Source: PGYR01 sp046290495 (GTDB taxonomy: Bacteria; Bacteroidota; Ignavibacteria; Kapaibacteriales; UBA2268). Taken from it: a DNA stretch of 64,000 nucleotides. The stretch is taken from NCBI GenBank assembly GCA_046290495.1, contig JBKAGT010000005.1, positions 682,001 to 746,000 of the forward strand, written 5' to 3'. Within the stretch, counting starts at the first letter, position 1. Each line of letters opens with the position of its first letter. The position numbers and the translations under genes were made by a program. The notes under the pieces were generated by a model that did not search any database, was not told the origin of the DNA, and worked only from the letters and a program-made list of their open reading frames with translations. This document shows positions 44,827 to 52,900 of this stretch, in pieces.

Positions 44827-47800
44827 TTATCTTTGAATTTGTAAAGGGACAGTGATTCTTGATTCACCATCAGATAATATTTGCAAATAATAAGTTCCTG
44901 AATTTATATCACTTAAATCTAATTCTATATTTTCTAGACTACTCATTGGTTTAGAGCTTATTATATCTTTAATAACCTTTCCTGTGACATCATACAGGGA
45001 AACAGTAATCTTAGAATTAGAATTTCCTAGATTATTAAATTCAAGTAATGACCTATTTGTAGCAGGATTTGGTGATAATATAACATCAAATAACTTCTTA
45101 CCATTTTCCCACAAATCAACATTTGTCTTTGTAACCCCAGTACCTGTAATTCTCTTCAAAAAGTTGGGTTCATTAACAGCATCACTTTTGATAGTGAAAT
45201 CCCCTGAATACAATTTTTCCTGAGTTGGCTTGAAGCTAATAGTTAGAGAATATTCATCTTGTATTCTCAAAGGAGTTTGCATATCATCAGGCAAGCTGTA
45301 AGCACCATCTGTATTGTTTTCTATTGCTATATCACTAATCAAAAGCTCACCTTCTCCATCATTCTCTATATTCACTTCAAATTCTTTTGTCTCATTAATA
45401 GCAACATCTCCGAATGCTATAATGAACCCAATATTTGTTGCTATCTCGGAGTTAGGTCCATCACAAATCCCAAATATATTAATTGTTGAAGCCGTATCAC
45501 CATTGAACGCATTCGATATAATATTAATTACGTCAGAATATGAGTCTTTTAATTTTGGATTAAATGTAGCCGTTATGTCAACCGATTCGCCAACAGGCAC
45601 AGTGATTGGTCCTGTGTTTGATAAACTAAATGCAGTAGTATTACTTTCTAGCTCAATACTACTTATTTCTAATGGTAGTTCTCCAGTGTTGTATATAGTG
45701 AATTCTTGAGTATTTACACTATCAACCCATACATTTTCAAATTGTATTTCACTTTCATTTGTTAGAATCAATGGTTTAGGTTCGAATCCAAATCCTCTTA
45801 GATTCAATACTAAGTCTGTTGCATTATCTGAATTATTCTTAAGTAATATTTTACCAGTGTACCATTTTCTCTCCTTTGGACTAAAAGTAACTGGAATATC
45901 TAAAGACTCTCCTTTAGCTATTGTAGCTGGTAGATTTTCAGCTTCTACGCTAAAGAACTCACCACCTTCGATTATTTGAATTTCGTCTATTGTAATGTCA
46001 GCTTCTATTTCTGATAAATTTATAACTGTATGGTTAGCATTATATGTTTCATTGATATCTTTACTTCCAAAATTATAAGTACCTGAATTTTCAGCAGCAA
46101 TCAACTTTGCTCCTTCAATCTGAATGTTTTCATAGGTAATTTCATCCCCTATTGTCATAAATGTGTTTACTGGAACTCCATTGATTGAAACTCTTGTTTG
46201 CTCTTTGTTAGGATAGATAACTACCACTGAATCAATTGCTGTATGTTTGCCTAAACCAAAAGTTCTAATGAATGGCTGCATTCCAGCAAAGTGCCCTAAG
46301 CCCGATTGAATCTCTTGTTTTTGAACAAATTCATCCATATAGACAAAAACCTTAGCTCCTATATATGAAGCATTTGCTCCACTAATAGAACTATTTTTAT
46401 CTAACTTTATCTGAATGAAATTATTTGATTCTATGTTGTCATTTCTAAGAACTTCTATTCTGTTTACAGCTACATTCTTTGTTTGTCCATCAACTACTTG
46501 TTGTTCTCTACTTATCCTTGATAAAAATAAATCCAGATCACCATCTAAATCATAATCAGCAGGTTCCATAGAGTGCGCTTCTTTCATAGTATTAAATAAT
46601 ACAGATTCTCCTGATACATCGTTGAATATACCATTTGAATCTTGAAGAAGTAAGTATAGTCTCTCTTGTCCATATATATTTGCTTGAGGGTAGGAATTTT
46701 GACCTAACGCCACATCTTGCCAGCCGTCATTATTGATATCTAACCATGCCCCACCTTGATCTCCTAAGTGAGAGTTTGTAGGTGCAGATCTTTGCAGTCT
46801 GCCTAATTCCCAGTCATACTTATATCCATTTTCGGCACCACTATTAACTGTGACTGTTGTTCTTCCCTCTCCATCATTATATCCTCCATGTACTTTTACC
46901 TCTAACAAATCCATATCACCATCATTATCAAAATCACTTGGGTTTGCTTCCCACTGGCACAAGTTCTGACCGTGGTCTCCACCTAATCTTTGAGCGTTGT
47001 AACCTACTTCAGAAGATGCTTCTACGAATGTACCTTCCACATTTTTGAAAAACTGCCCAGAAGTTCTACAATACGGCGAGTTGATTATATCAGGCCATCC
47101 ATCATTGTTCCAGTCAGTTACATTTGAGCCGTATAATGGCTCAGCTGCCCCAACTTGAACTCCTTCTTGGAATGTGCCATCTCCATTTCCTTTGAAAAGG
47201 AAATTACCCATATACACATCACTACCTTCACCATAATGAGCAAACCAAGTTCCAACATACAAATCAATTATTCCATCCAAATCATAATCTAAAAAAGATA
47301 GACCTGTAGTATTAGACAATCCTAAATCAAGTGAGCTGTGAAAATTAAAATCATTCAGTCCATTATCATCTACTAGTGTAAAATTCCCGTTACCATCATT
47401 AAGCATCACCTCTGTTCTGTCAGCAGAATTTTTGTAGTTCTGCACACGATGCCCATAAATACTAGTTACTAAATCCAAATCACCATCATTATCCAAATCG
47501 GCTAAAGCGGCTATATCAGCAATTCTGCTATCTACAGAATCTATTCTGCTTTTTTGAATACCTGATTGTTCTGTAAAGTCTACGAATATTCTCTTTGTAC
47601 TACTTTCAGTATCAGGATTAGGTATATTCAAATAAAGATAAATATGGTTTTTAGTTGCTCCATTATCACCACTATATAAGTAATCAGGATAATTGTCTCC
47701 ATTTACATCGGCTAACCAGACTCTAAAACCTTCGATCTCAGATAAACCAGATTCATCAGATACTTCAGTGAAGTACTCCTGCGCCAATGCTGGTATTGTT

Positions 47801-47841
47801 AAGAATAAAATTGATATTATAGTAGCAAGTGTTTTAATCAT
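44827..47841 (-). CDS. Secreted FG-GAP/VCBS and ASPIC/UnbV repeat protein with T9SS sorting domain
   Basis: The 1004-residue surface or secreted protein has a signal peptide (1-20, ending IPALAQ). At least seven calcium-binding FG-GAP/VCBS repeats follow in the first 460 residues (DVNGDNYPD, DLDNDGDLD, DYDLDGIID, DWNNDGWPD, DFDNDGDMD, DINNDGWQD, DYDLDGDLD). Next is an ASPIC/UnbV domain (about 500-560; GLGHFAGMQPF, then FGLGKHTAIDSVVV), then three choice-of-anchor-D Ig-like modules (VTFSPKERKWYTG, ATFNPKLKDSYSD, ISFKPTQEKLYSG). The C-terminus is a T9SS type A sorting domain (LSPNPATNRSLLEF, VSLYDVTGKVIKDI, INSGTYYLQI). Export via T9SS is a confident inference. The binding target is unknown. 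Confidence 0.88.
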   Translation of the reverse strand: MIKTLATIISILFLTIPALAQEYFTEVSDESGLSEIEGFRVWLADVNGDNYPDYLYSGDNGATKNHIYLYLNIPNPDTESSTKRIFVDFTEQSGIQKSRIDSVDSRIADIAALADLDNDGDLDLVTSIYGHRVQNYKNSADRTEVMLNDGNGNFTLVDDNGLNDFNFHSSLDLGLSNTTGLSFLDYDLDGIIDLYVGTWFAHYGEGSDVYMGNFLFKGNGDGTFQEGVQVGAAEPLYGSNVTDWNNDGWPDIINSPYCRTSGQFFKNVEGTFVEASSEVGYNAQRLGGDHGQNLCQWEANPSDFDNDGDMDLLEVKVHGGYNDGEGRTTVTVNSGAENGYKYDWELGRLQRSAPTNSHLGDQGGAWLDINNDGWQDVALGQNSYPQANIYGQERLYLLLQDSNGIFNDVSGESVLFNTMKEAHSMEPADYDLDGDLDLFLSRISREQQVVDGQTKNVAVNRIEVLRNDNIESNNFIQIKLDKNSSISGANASYIGAKVFVYMDEFVQKQEIQSGLGHFAGMQPFIRTFGLGKHTAIDSVVVIYPNKEQTRVSINGVPVNTFMTIGDEITYENIQIEGAKLIAAENSGTYNFGSKDINETYNANHTVINLSEIEADITIDEIQIIEGGEFFSVEAENLPATIAKGESLDIPVTFSPKERKWYTGKILLKNNSDNATDLVLNLRGFGFEPKPLILTNESEIQFENVWVDSVNTQEFTIYNTGELPLEISSIELESNTTAFSLSNTGPITVPVGESVDITATFNPKLKDSYSDVINIISNAFNGDTASTINIFGICDGPNSEIATNIGFIIAFGDVAINETKEFEVNIENDGEGELLISDIAIENNTDGAYSLPDDMQTPLRIQDEYSLTISFKPTQEKLYSGDFTIKSDAVNEPNFLKRITGTGVTKTNVDLWENGKKLFDVILSPNPATNRSLLEFNNLGNSNSKITVSLYDVTGKVIKDIISSKPMSSLENIELDLSDINSGTYYLQILSDGESRITVPLQIQR

Positions 47842-47941
47842 AATTTATCTCTAGATTACTTAATAAGGAATTTCATAATATAACGAATTCAGAATAATAA
47901 TTAAAACCTAACTTTTACGTCGGAAAGTAAATGACGTTTTA

Positions 47942-47971
47942 TTGTAGTTGTAATAATTTATATTAGTTTTG
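47942..47971 (+). promoter_or_regulatory. Bacteroidetes-type promoter of the slyD-like operon
   Basis: TTG at 47942-47944, 19-bp spacer, TAGTTTTG at 47964-47971. The -7 TTG is also the start of an inverted repeat TTGTAAA (47969-47975) / TTTACAA (47983-47989). The promoter lies 90 bp before the ATG at 48061, leaving a leader of about 80 nt. Confidence 0.6.
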
Positions 47972-48060
47972 TAAAATATTTATTTACAACTACTTGAATA
48001 ATTAAAGTCAAATAGTAAAAGAATATAGTTTTTTATAATAAAAATAAAATAAGGTAACAG

Positions 48061-48501
48061 ATGAAAATATCTGAAAATGGCGATACGGTAAAAGTACATT
48101 ACACAGGAAAATTGAAAGAAGGCGATGTTTTTGACTCTTCAGAAGGAAGAGAACCATTAGAATTTCAACTTGGCTCTGGTATGGTAATCGAAGGGTTTAA
48201 TGATGGTTTAATTGGTATGAAAGAAGGAGAAAAAAAATCAATTGAAATACCAGTTGAAAAAGCATATGGTCCCAAAAATCAAGATTATATAGTAGAAATA
48301 CCAAAAGATAAATTAGATAACAGTGAGGAATTTCAAATAGGCATGCAAGTTTCATTTTCGAATGAACAACAAGGCGGACAACCAATACCAGTAGAAGTTG
48401 TAGCTGTGTCTGAAGAAACTGTAACGTTTGATGCAAACCCACCATTAGCTGGCAAAGATTTGGTTTTTGAAGTAGAAATGGTTGGTATTCTAAAAGGATA
48501 A
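48061..48501 (+). CDS. slyD: SlyD-like FKBP-type peptidyl-prolyl isomerase
   Basis: Cytoplasmic prolyl isomerase and chaperone. The 146-residue product has the split FKBP fold of SlyD: VKVHYTGKLKEGDVFDSSEGREPLEFQLGSG, then MVIEGFNDGLIGMKEGEKKSIEIP, an inserted-flap domain (about 70-125), and the closing strand DLVFEVEMVGI. The His-rich metal-binding tail of E. coli SlyD is absent. A lipoprotein gene begins 3 bp downstream, and the plus-strand run to 49980 looks like one operon. Confidence 0.9.
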   Translation: MKISENGDTVKVHYTGKLKEGDVFDSSEGREPLEFQLGSGMVIEGFNDGLIGMKEGEKKSIEIPVEKAYGPKNQDYIVEIPKDKLDNSEEFQIGMQVSFSNEQQGGQPIPVEVVAVSEETVTFDANPPLAGKDLVFEVEMVGILKG

Positions 48502-48504
48502 TAA

Positions 48505-49071
48505 ATGAAAAAAATAGTTTTATTAACAGCTATTTTTACAATTTTAACGGCTTGTCAAGAAAAGAAAAGTTTTGATGATTTGAACACTTTTTCTAAAAAT
48601 GACAAGCCGCATTTTATTGTAATGAACCCGGCTGGTAGTGTTGAAAAATATGAATATGACAATGAAACCAATGGTTTCAAAGTTTATACAGAAAATGGTG
48701 AATACTCAAGCGTGAGCTTTATGCCATTTCCTGCTAATTTTGGCTTCTTTCCTTCTACACATGATGAAGGTGAGGACAAAGGTGAGTTATTATATGGATT
48801 TATGATTGCCCAGGAATATTCTATTCAAACAATGCTTGAATCTTTGCCTATTGGTGCAGTATCATTGGTAAAGAATAATAAAGAGTTAGTTTACATTATT
48901 ACAATACCCGATGATGTGTCATTAAGAGTTGAAGGTAGCAGTGAATTATCTGATGATATGAAGACTATTTTCAGTTTGTGGCTCCAAAACGCATATCAAG
49001 TGGAGTCTATATCGAATTGGTATAGTTCTGAAGAAGCCTTAGAAATTATCAAAACTAGATCCAATAGGTAA
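48505..49071 (+). CDS. Lipoprotein with inorganic-pyrophosphatase-like fold, probably non-catalytic
   Basis: The 188-residue product has a lipoprotein signal (FTILTACQEK, Cys17). Residues about 37-110 recall family I pyrophosphatases: FIVMNPAGSVEKYEYDNETNGF is the counterpart of the PAGSxxKYExDxxTG segment, and FPANFGFFPST of the NYGFIPxT segment. But the acidic motif DGDPxD that should follow is replaced by EGEDKGELL, and the later catalytic Asp segment reads VKNNKELVYIITIP. A structural relative that has lost hydrolysis is the best reading; weak similarity is possible. The first gene of its operon is slyD-like, and the stop overlaps the start of the next membrane protein gene by one base. 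Confidence 0.6.
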   Translation: MKKIVLLTAIFTILTACQEKKSFDDLNTFSKNDKPHFIVMNPAGSVEKYEYDNETNGFKVYTENGEYSSVSFMPFPANFGFFPSTHDEGEDKGELLYGFMIAQEYSIQTMLESLPIGAVSLVKNNKELVYIITIPDDVSLRVEGSSELSDDMKTIFSLWLQNAYQVESISNWYSSEEALEIIKTRSNR

Positions 49072-49505
49072 TGACAAAAAAAGAAATATTATACTTGTTT
49101 AAGAATATAGCTATTCTACTTATTCCATTTGGATTAATACTATACTTAGTGGAACTTCTTTTTAGTTTTATATTTCCAGAAAATACGATTTCAGGATTTA
49201 ACGAATTAATTACAAAAACTATCACTCTTATAATAGTTATCAAAACTATTCCATTGCTAAGGAAAGAAACAAAAGCCACATATAGCCAAAGTGATTTGGT
49301 CTCTGGTATATATCTCACATTCAATGCGGCCATTTTTGTTTTCCTTTCTTTTGCTTTACTATATTCAATCGATATTATTTTTAACTTGATTGATCGTAGT
49401 TATTTATTAGAGTTTAGAAATATAAACAGTATGGCCGTAAACCTAATAATTATTACTATTTTAGTCTTGATAAATTTGACAAAAAACATCAAGACTCTTG
49501 ATTAA
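49071..49505 (+). CDS. Small integral membrane protein, four TM segments
   Basis: Not recognised. The 144-residue product has hydrophobic segments around 10-33, 47-62, 76-103 and 122-139 and a short N-terminal charged start. The ATG shares its first base with the stop codon of the pyrophosphatase-like lipoprotein gene, and its own end overlaps the next start by 8 bp, so it is translationally coupled within a four-gene run (48061-49980). Confidence 0.65.
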   Translation: MTKKEILYLFKNIAILLIPFGLILYLVELLFSFIFPENTISGFNELITKTITLIIVIKTIPLLRKETKATYSQSDLVSGIYLTFNAAIFVFLSFALLYSIDIIFNLIDRSYLLEFRNINSMAVNLIIITILVLINLTKNIKTLD

Positions 49506-49980
49506 TTTTATAACAATACTTTCAATTCTTATTTTTCTATTTTCTTGTAGTGATGATATTCAGAAAATTGAAGGACCGTATACTGAGTTTTCTGGAGTGA
49601 CTACATACGATGAAAATGGTACCAAAGTGAATGAAGTTGACTCTGACTGGTATCCAGAATGTTATGAAATTATCGGGTTCGAAGGTAATCACCTCTGTTT
49701 TTATGCTACTTATCCACTTCCTGCTAATGACACAATAACTCTTGATATAGCTTCTGCTATAAATGGAGAGATTAAACTTTGGTTGTCATTAACAGAAGGT
49801 ATAGTCGAAAAAGAAGTATACTCAGGACATATTAGAGAAAAAGTAGAGAAAATCAAAATTCCCTTTGATGAAGAAAATCTATATAGAAATGTTGTCTATA
49901 GACTTTTTGTAGAAACCAAAGATACTTCCAATGGTGAATCTATGCTTTACTACGGAGATATACTTTGGAAAAATCAATAA
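49498..49980 (+). CDS. Small lipoprotein, unknown function
   Basis: The 160-residue product starts at a TTG that overlaps the previous gene by 8 bp and has a short lipoprotein signal peptide ending FLFSCSDDI, giving a likely lipidated Cys near residue 17. The rest is a beta-sandwich-like domain rich in Glu and Tyr (LCFYATYPLPANDTITLDIA, VVYRLFVETKDTS). No family is recognised. Last gene of the slyD-like operon. Confidence 0.6.
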   Translation: MINFITILSILIFLFSCSDDIQKIEGPYTEFSGVTTYDENGTKVNEVDSDWYPECYEIIGFEGNHLCFYATYPLPANDTITLDIASAINGEIKLWLSLTEGIVEKEVYSGHIREKVEKIKIPFDEENLYRNVVYRLFVETKDTSNGESMLYYGDILWKNQ

Positions 49981-50011
49981 AATAATCATTTTATTTAAGA
50001 CAAGAATATCC

Positions 50012-50032
50012 TATTTTTGTATTTCATACAAA
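50012..50032 (+). promoter_or_regulatory. -7 box (TATTTTTG) partly inside an inverted repeat, upstream of the PLP enzyme gene
   Basis: TATTTTTG at 50012-50019 fits TAnnTTTG. The repeat TTTGTAT (50016-50022) / ATACAAA (50026-50032) overlaps its 3' half. It ends 19 bp before the ATG at 50052. No -33 TTG. Confidence 0.4.
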
Positions 50033-50051
50033 GCAAATAAATATTTTAATT

Positions 50052-51278
50052 ATGAAGTATTGGAAAAAACTTAGCAGTAAAGAAATCAAAGAGAGAGTTT
50101 TCTCTGCCTTGGAAAAGAACGTAGATTTCGAAAATGATTTGAGCATAGGCATTCCTGGTTCACACTTAGACAACAAAGTATTCTATAGCCATGCACCTTT
50201 CTTAGATGACGCTCCATACATGAGCACTCTGATTCACAATCCTAACCATATTGGATGTCATACACTTGGTGATTCTGAAGAATTTTTTGAAGGAACTCAC
50301 GAAATAGAAAGAGATGCGGTTAAAATCCTTGCTGAAGACTTACTGCATGGCGAAACTGATGCTCAAGATGGATATATAGCTTCGGGTGGTACTGAAGCCA
50401 ATATACAAGCATGTTGGATATATAGGAATTACTATATTAAAGAACATAAGGCCAGTCACGATGACATTGCTCTGCTTTGCTCCGAAGATACTCATTATTC
50501 GCTACCAAAGGCTTCTAACTTGTTAAATCTTTCACTTTATCAAGTACAAGTGAACGAAGAGAATAGACAAATCTCTGAAGAAGAGGTTCTTAAATCAATA
50601 AGACAAGCAAAATCAGAAGGCAAAAAATACTTCATAGTAGTTGCAAATATGGCTACAACTATGTTTGGATCAGTAGATGATGTAAATATTTACACGAAGT
50701 GCTTAGAAGAAGAAACAATAGATTACAAGCTTCATATTGATGGTGCTTACGGTGGATTTATTCACCCAGTAACCTCTAACAATAAAGACCTTACATTCGC
50801 CAATCCAAAAGTTAGCTCTATTACTATAGATGCACACAAAATGCTCCAAGCACCATACGGTACAGGGGTATTTTTAGCAAGAAAAGGACTAATTGAGTAT
50901 GTGTTAACAGAGGAAGCGCAATATGTCACAGGAATGGATTTGACATTAATTGGCTCACGTTCCGGAGCAAATGCAATAGCTGTATGGATGATACTTATGA
51001 CTTACGGTCCTTACGGTTGGTTGGAAAAGATGCAAACATTGATTTATAGAACTGATAGATTATGCACTGAACTCGACAAAAAGAATATCTCGTACTTCCG
51101 TGACAAAGATATGAATATAGTAACTATAAAATCAGACCAGATAAGCAAAGAATTGGCTCACAAATATGGTTTAGTGCCTGAAAGCCATGACGGTGATAAC
51201 AAATGGTGGAAAATAGTTATAATGGATCATGTTGATCTCAATATTCTTATGCAATTTGTCTCTGAGATTACTGATTAA
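50052..51278 (+). CDS. PLP-dependent decarboxylase (group II, aromatic/glutamate type)
   Basis: Pyridoxal-phosphate enzyme of the group II amino acid decarboxylase family, 408 residues. The PLP lysine is Lys263 in the motif TIDAHKMLQAPYGTG. The cofactor-ring and Asp-containing segment HIDGAYGGFIHP and the GGTEANIQACWIYRN strand are both typical. It is close in size and motif to archaeal MfnA (tyrosine or aspartate decarboxylase) and to a family found in Bacteroidota, but the substrate cannot be assigned. The stop overlaps the convergent gene by 11 bp. Confidence 0.88.
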   Translation: MKYWKKLSSKEIKERVFSALEKNVDFENDLSIGIPGSHLDNKVFYSHAPFLDDAPYMSTLIHNPNHIGCHTLGDSEEFFEGTHEIERDAVKILAEDLLHGETDAQDGYIASGGTEANIQACWIYRNYYIKEHKASHDDIALLCSEDTHYSLPKASNLLNLSLYQVQVNEENRQISEEEVLKSIRQAKSEGKKYFIVVANMATTMFGSVDDVNIYTKCLEEETIDYKLHIDGAYGGFIHPVTSNNKDLTFANPKVSSITIDAHKMLQAPYGTGVFLARKGLIEYVLTEEAQYVTGMDLTLIGSRSGANAIAVWMILMTYGPYGWLEKMQTLIYRTDRLCTELDKKNISYFRDKDMNIVTIKSDQISKELAHKYGLVPESHDGDNKWWKIVIMDHVDLNILMQFVSEITD

Positions 51279-51861
51279 CTCTATTGTATATTTCCTCAGG
51301 TAGTATTGCCTTAATCATATACATACTTTCTTTATCGATTTCAATGAACTTCCAATCTGATTCACCATCAACTGATCGGGCATAGACTATTTTGTTGGAT
51401 GTAATGTGTAATTCCTTTGAAATGGAATCATAGTCAACATTCTCGTCACCAAACTTCATTTTTAGTGATACTACTGCGAACTCATCTCTCATTTTTATAT
51501 CTTCCTCTGTCTCACCTTCTTGGGGATTGAATTTCATTGTCATAAAGTGAGTATAATTGATTGGTGCAAAGTACAAAAAGTCAATATACTCTATCCTGCC
51601 GATACTATCTATACGAGGTGGCGAAAGTGAAATTGTCAACTCAGGAGTATTGAATGTTTGCTCCATTAGCGAAACCATCATTTCTCTATTCATAATATCA
51701 AAAAACTCTGGATACATATAGTCCATAGCTTTATCAAATTGTTGAGTTTGAATCAACTCTAAATAATCTTCAAAATCACTTTGAATTTGTTCTTCTTGCT
51801 GAGCTATTAGTGTAGTGAACAGAAGTGTTATAATTGTAGCTATTAATATTATTTTTTCCAA
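51268..51861 (-). CDS. Secreted protein, paralog of its upstream neighbour
   Basis: The 197-residue product starts with a signal peptide (about 1-20, ending IAQQEE). It is a clear paralog of the lipoprotein encoded immediately upstream (51849-52493): both share the pattern FGxxNVxYDS, a following IxxNxxxA strand, WKFIEID or WKFVNVA, and a terminal ILPEEIYNRV or IFPEELLEKV segment. They arose by tandem duplication. The start overlaps the neighbour by 13 bp, so translational coupling is likely. The family is not recognised; a transport or adhesion accessory role is only a guess. Confidence 0.7.
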   Translation of the reverse strand: MEKIILIATIITLLFTTLIAQQEEQIQSDFEDYLELIQTQQFDKAMDYMYPEFFDIMNREMMVSLMEQTFNTPELTISLSPPRIDSIGRIEYIDFLYFAPINYTHFMTMKFNPQEGETEEDIKMRDEFAVVSLKMKFGDENVDYDSISKELHITSNKIVYARSVDGESDWKFIEIDKESMYMIKAILPEEIYNRVNQ

Positions 51862-52493
51862 TTCTTATTTTCCTTTAGTCGTTTGTAATTCTCATCTTCT
51901 GGGACTTTCTCTAATAATTCTTCAGGGAAAATATTATTCAAATTAATCATACCGGCATCTGCTACATTTACAAATTTCCAATTTTGTGAGGTCTTAACAA
52001 ACTTAGCTAAAACATTATTTACAATGTTGAAGATAAACCTATCATTTTCAGAATCATATTCAACATTATCTACTCCGAAAGCAATACCAAAAATTTCTTT
52101 CTCTGAATTCCTTCGGTACTGCTGATTTTCAGAATCAATTTCGTCATTATCTTTATAATCCCGGATTCTTTCTTGAGAAAATTGAATAATTGCATATTGA
52201 ATTCCTTCTATTTTCTCCATTTCAATAATATTAACATTGCTAAAACTGCCTAATCTTAGCGTATAGTCTTTCGTTTCTTCGAGTTTTCTGATCTTGTTGA
52301 ACACATAATCATCTTCAGATATATATTGGAAAACCTCTGGCACAACATGATTAACTGTGGTTCTGTATTCACCGTTTACTATAGTATATTGATAGTTGTT
52401 GAACTCTGCTAACAAATCATCTTTATTAATTGAACTACATGAGAAAAGAAGTAAAACAGCTATAAATAATGTCAATATGTTAAATCTATACAT
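51849..52493 (-). CDS. Lipoprotein, paralog of its downstream neighbour
   Basis: The 214-residue product has a lipoprotein signal peptide (VLLLFSCSSINKDD, Cys near 19). The C-terminal two thirds match the downstream paralog: FGVDNVEYDSENDRF and NWKFVNVADAGMINLNNIFPEELLEKV against FGDENVDYDS and DWKFIEIDKESMYMIKAILPEEI. The N-terminal part is a helical segment (LLAEFNNYQYTIVNGEYRTTVNHVVPEVF) that also has its counterpart. The lipid anchor is present here but not in the paralog. Function unknown. Confidence 0.7.
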   Translation of the reverse strand: MYRFNILTLFIAVLLLFSCSSINKDDLLAEFNNYQYTIVNGEYRTTVNHVVPEVFQYISEDDYVFNKIRKLEETKDYTLRLGSFSNVNIIEMEKIEGIQYAIIQFSQERIRDYKDNDEIDSENQQYRRNSEKEIFGIAFGVDNVEYDSENDRFIFNIVNNVLAKFVKTSQNWKFVNVADAGMINLNNIFPEELLEKVPEDENYKRLKENKNWKK

Positions 52494-52546
52494 TTTTTTA
52501 TATTTTAATTCTACTTAATAACACAATATAACAAAATATTAACACC

Positions 52547-52900
52547 ATGAATTTTCTTGAAAACCCATTATTCTTTATGCCTATTATAATCGGGCCACTA
52601 CTTTTGATAATCTTCTCTATTGTCAAACGGTTTCCTCCTAAGAAGATTAACTCTATTTATGGATATAGGACCGGAAGATCAATGAAATCAAAAGAAGCTT
52701 GGGAGTTTGCTCAGAAGTACTCTACAGAATTGATGCTGAAATATAGTTTTATCTATACTCTAACTTTCATTTTAGGATTTGTCACTACTTGGCTAAATCA
52801 AGGAATAGCAGTAGTCTTATCACTTATAATAATGATAGCGGCTCTTACACTGCCAATTATCCATACAGAAAAAGAGCTAAGACAAAGATTCTCAGACTAA
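52547..52900 (+). CDS. SdpI-family membrane protein
   Basis: The 117-residue product has three hydrophobic segments (about 9-26, 63-85 and 88-106) and the SdpI/YhfL signature after the first one: FPPKKINSIYGYRTGRSMKSKEAWEFAQKY. SdpI proteins give immunity against the SdpC toxin in Bacillus and act as signal-sensing membrane proteins. Here no toxin gene is nearby, so the role is unknown. The stop (TAA) overlaps that of the convergent SGNH gene by four bases (CTAA). Confidence 0.85.
   Translation: MNFLENPLFFMPIIIGPLLLIIFSIVKRFPPKKINSIYGYRTGRSMKSKEAWEFAQKYSTELMLKYSFIYTLTFILGFVTTWLNQGIAVVLSLIIMIAALTLPIIHTEKELRQRFSD

Noticed and set aside
44984..45709. Plus-strand ORFs opposite the FG-GAP protein gene
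   Set aside because: Mirror frames of a Ser/Ile-rich repetitive coding region with no start signals and no recognisable domains.
47916..47940. ACGTC/GACGT hairpin upstream of slyD as a terminator or riboswitch
   Set aside because: Only a 5-bp stem, it lies before the promoter, and no conserved riboswitch core is visible.
52547..52900. SdpI-like gene as immunity partner of a local toxin
   Set aside because: No SdpC-like or other small toxin gene lies near; the neighbours are an SGNH hydrolase and a paralogous secreted pair.
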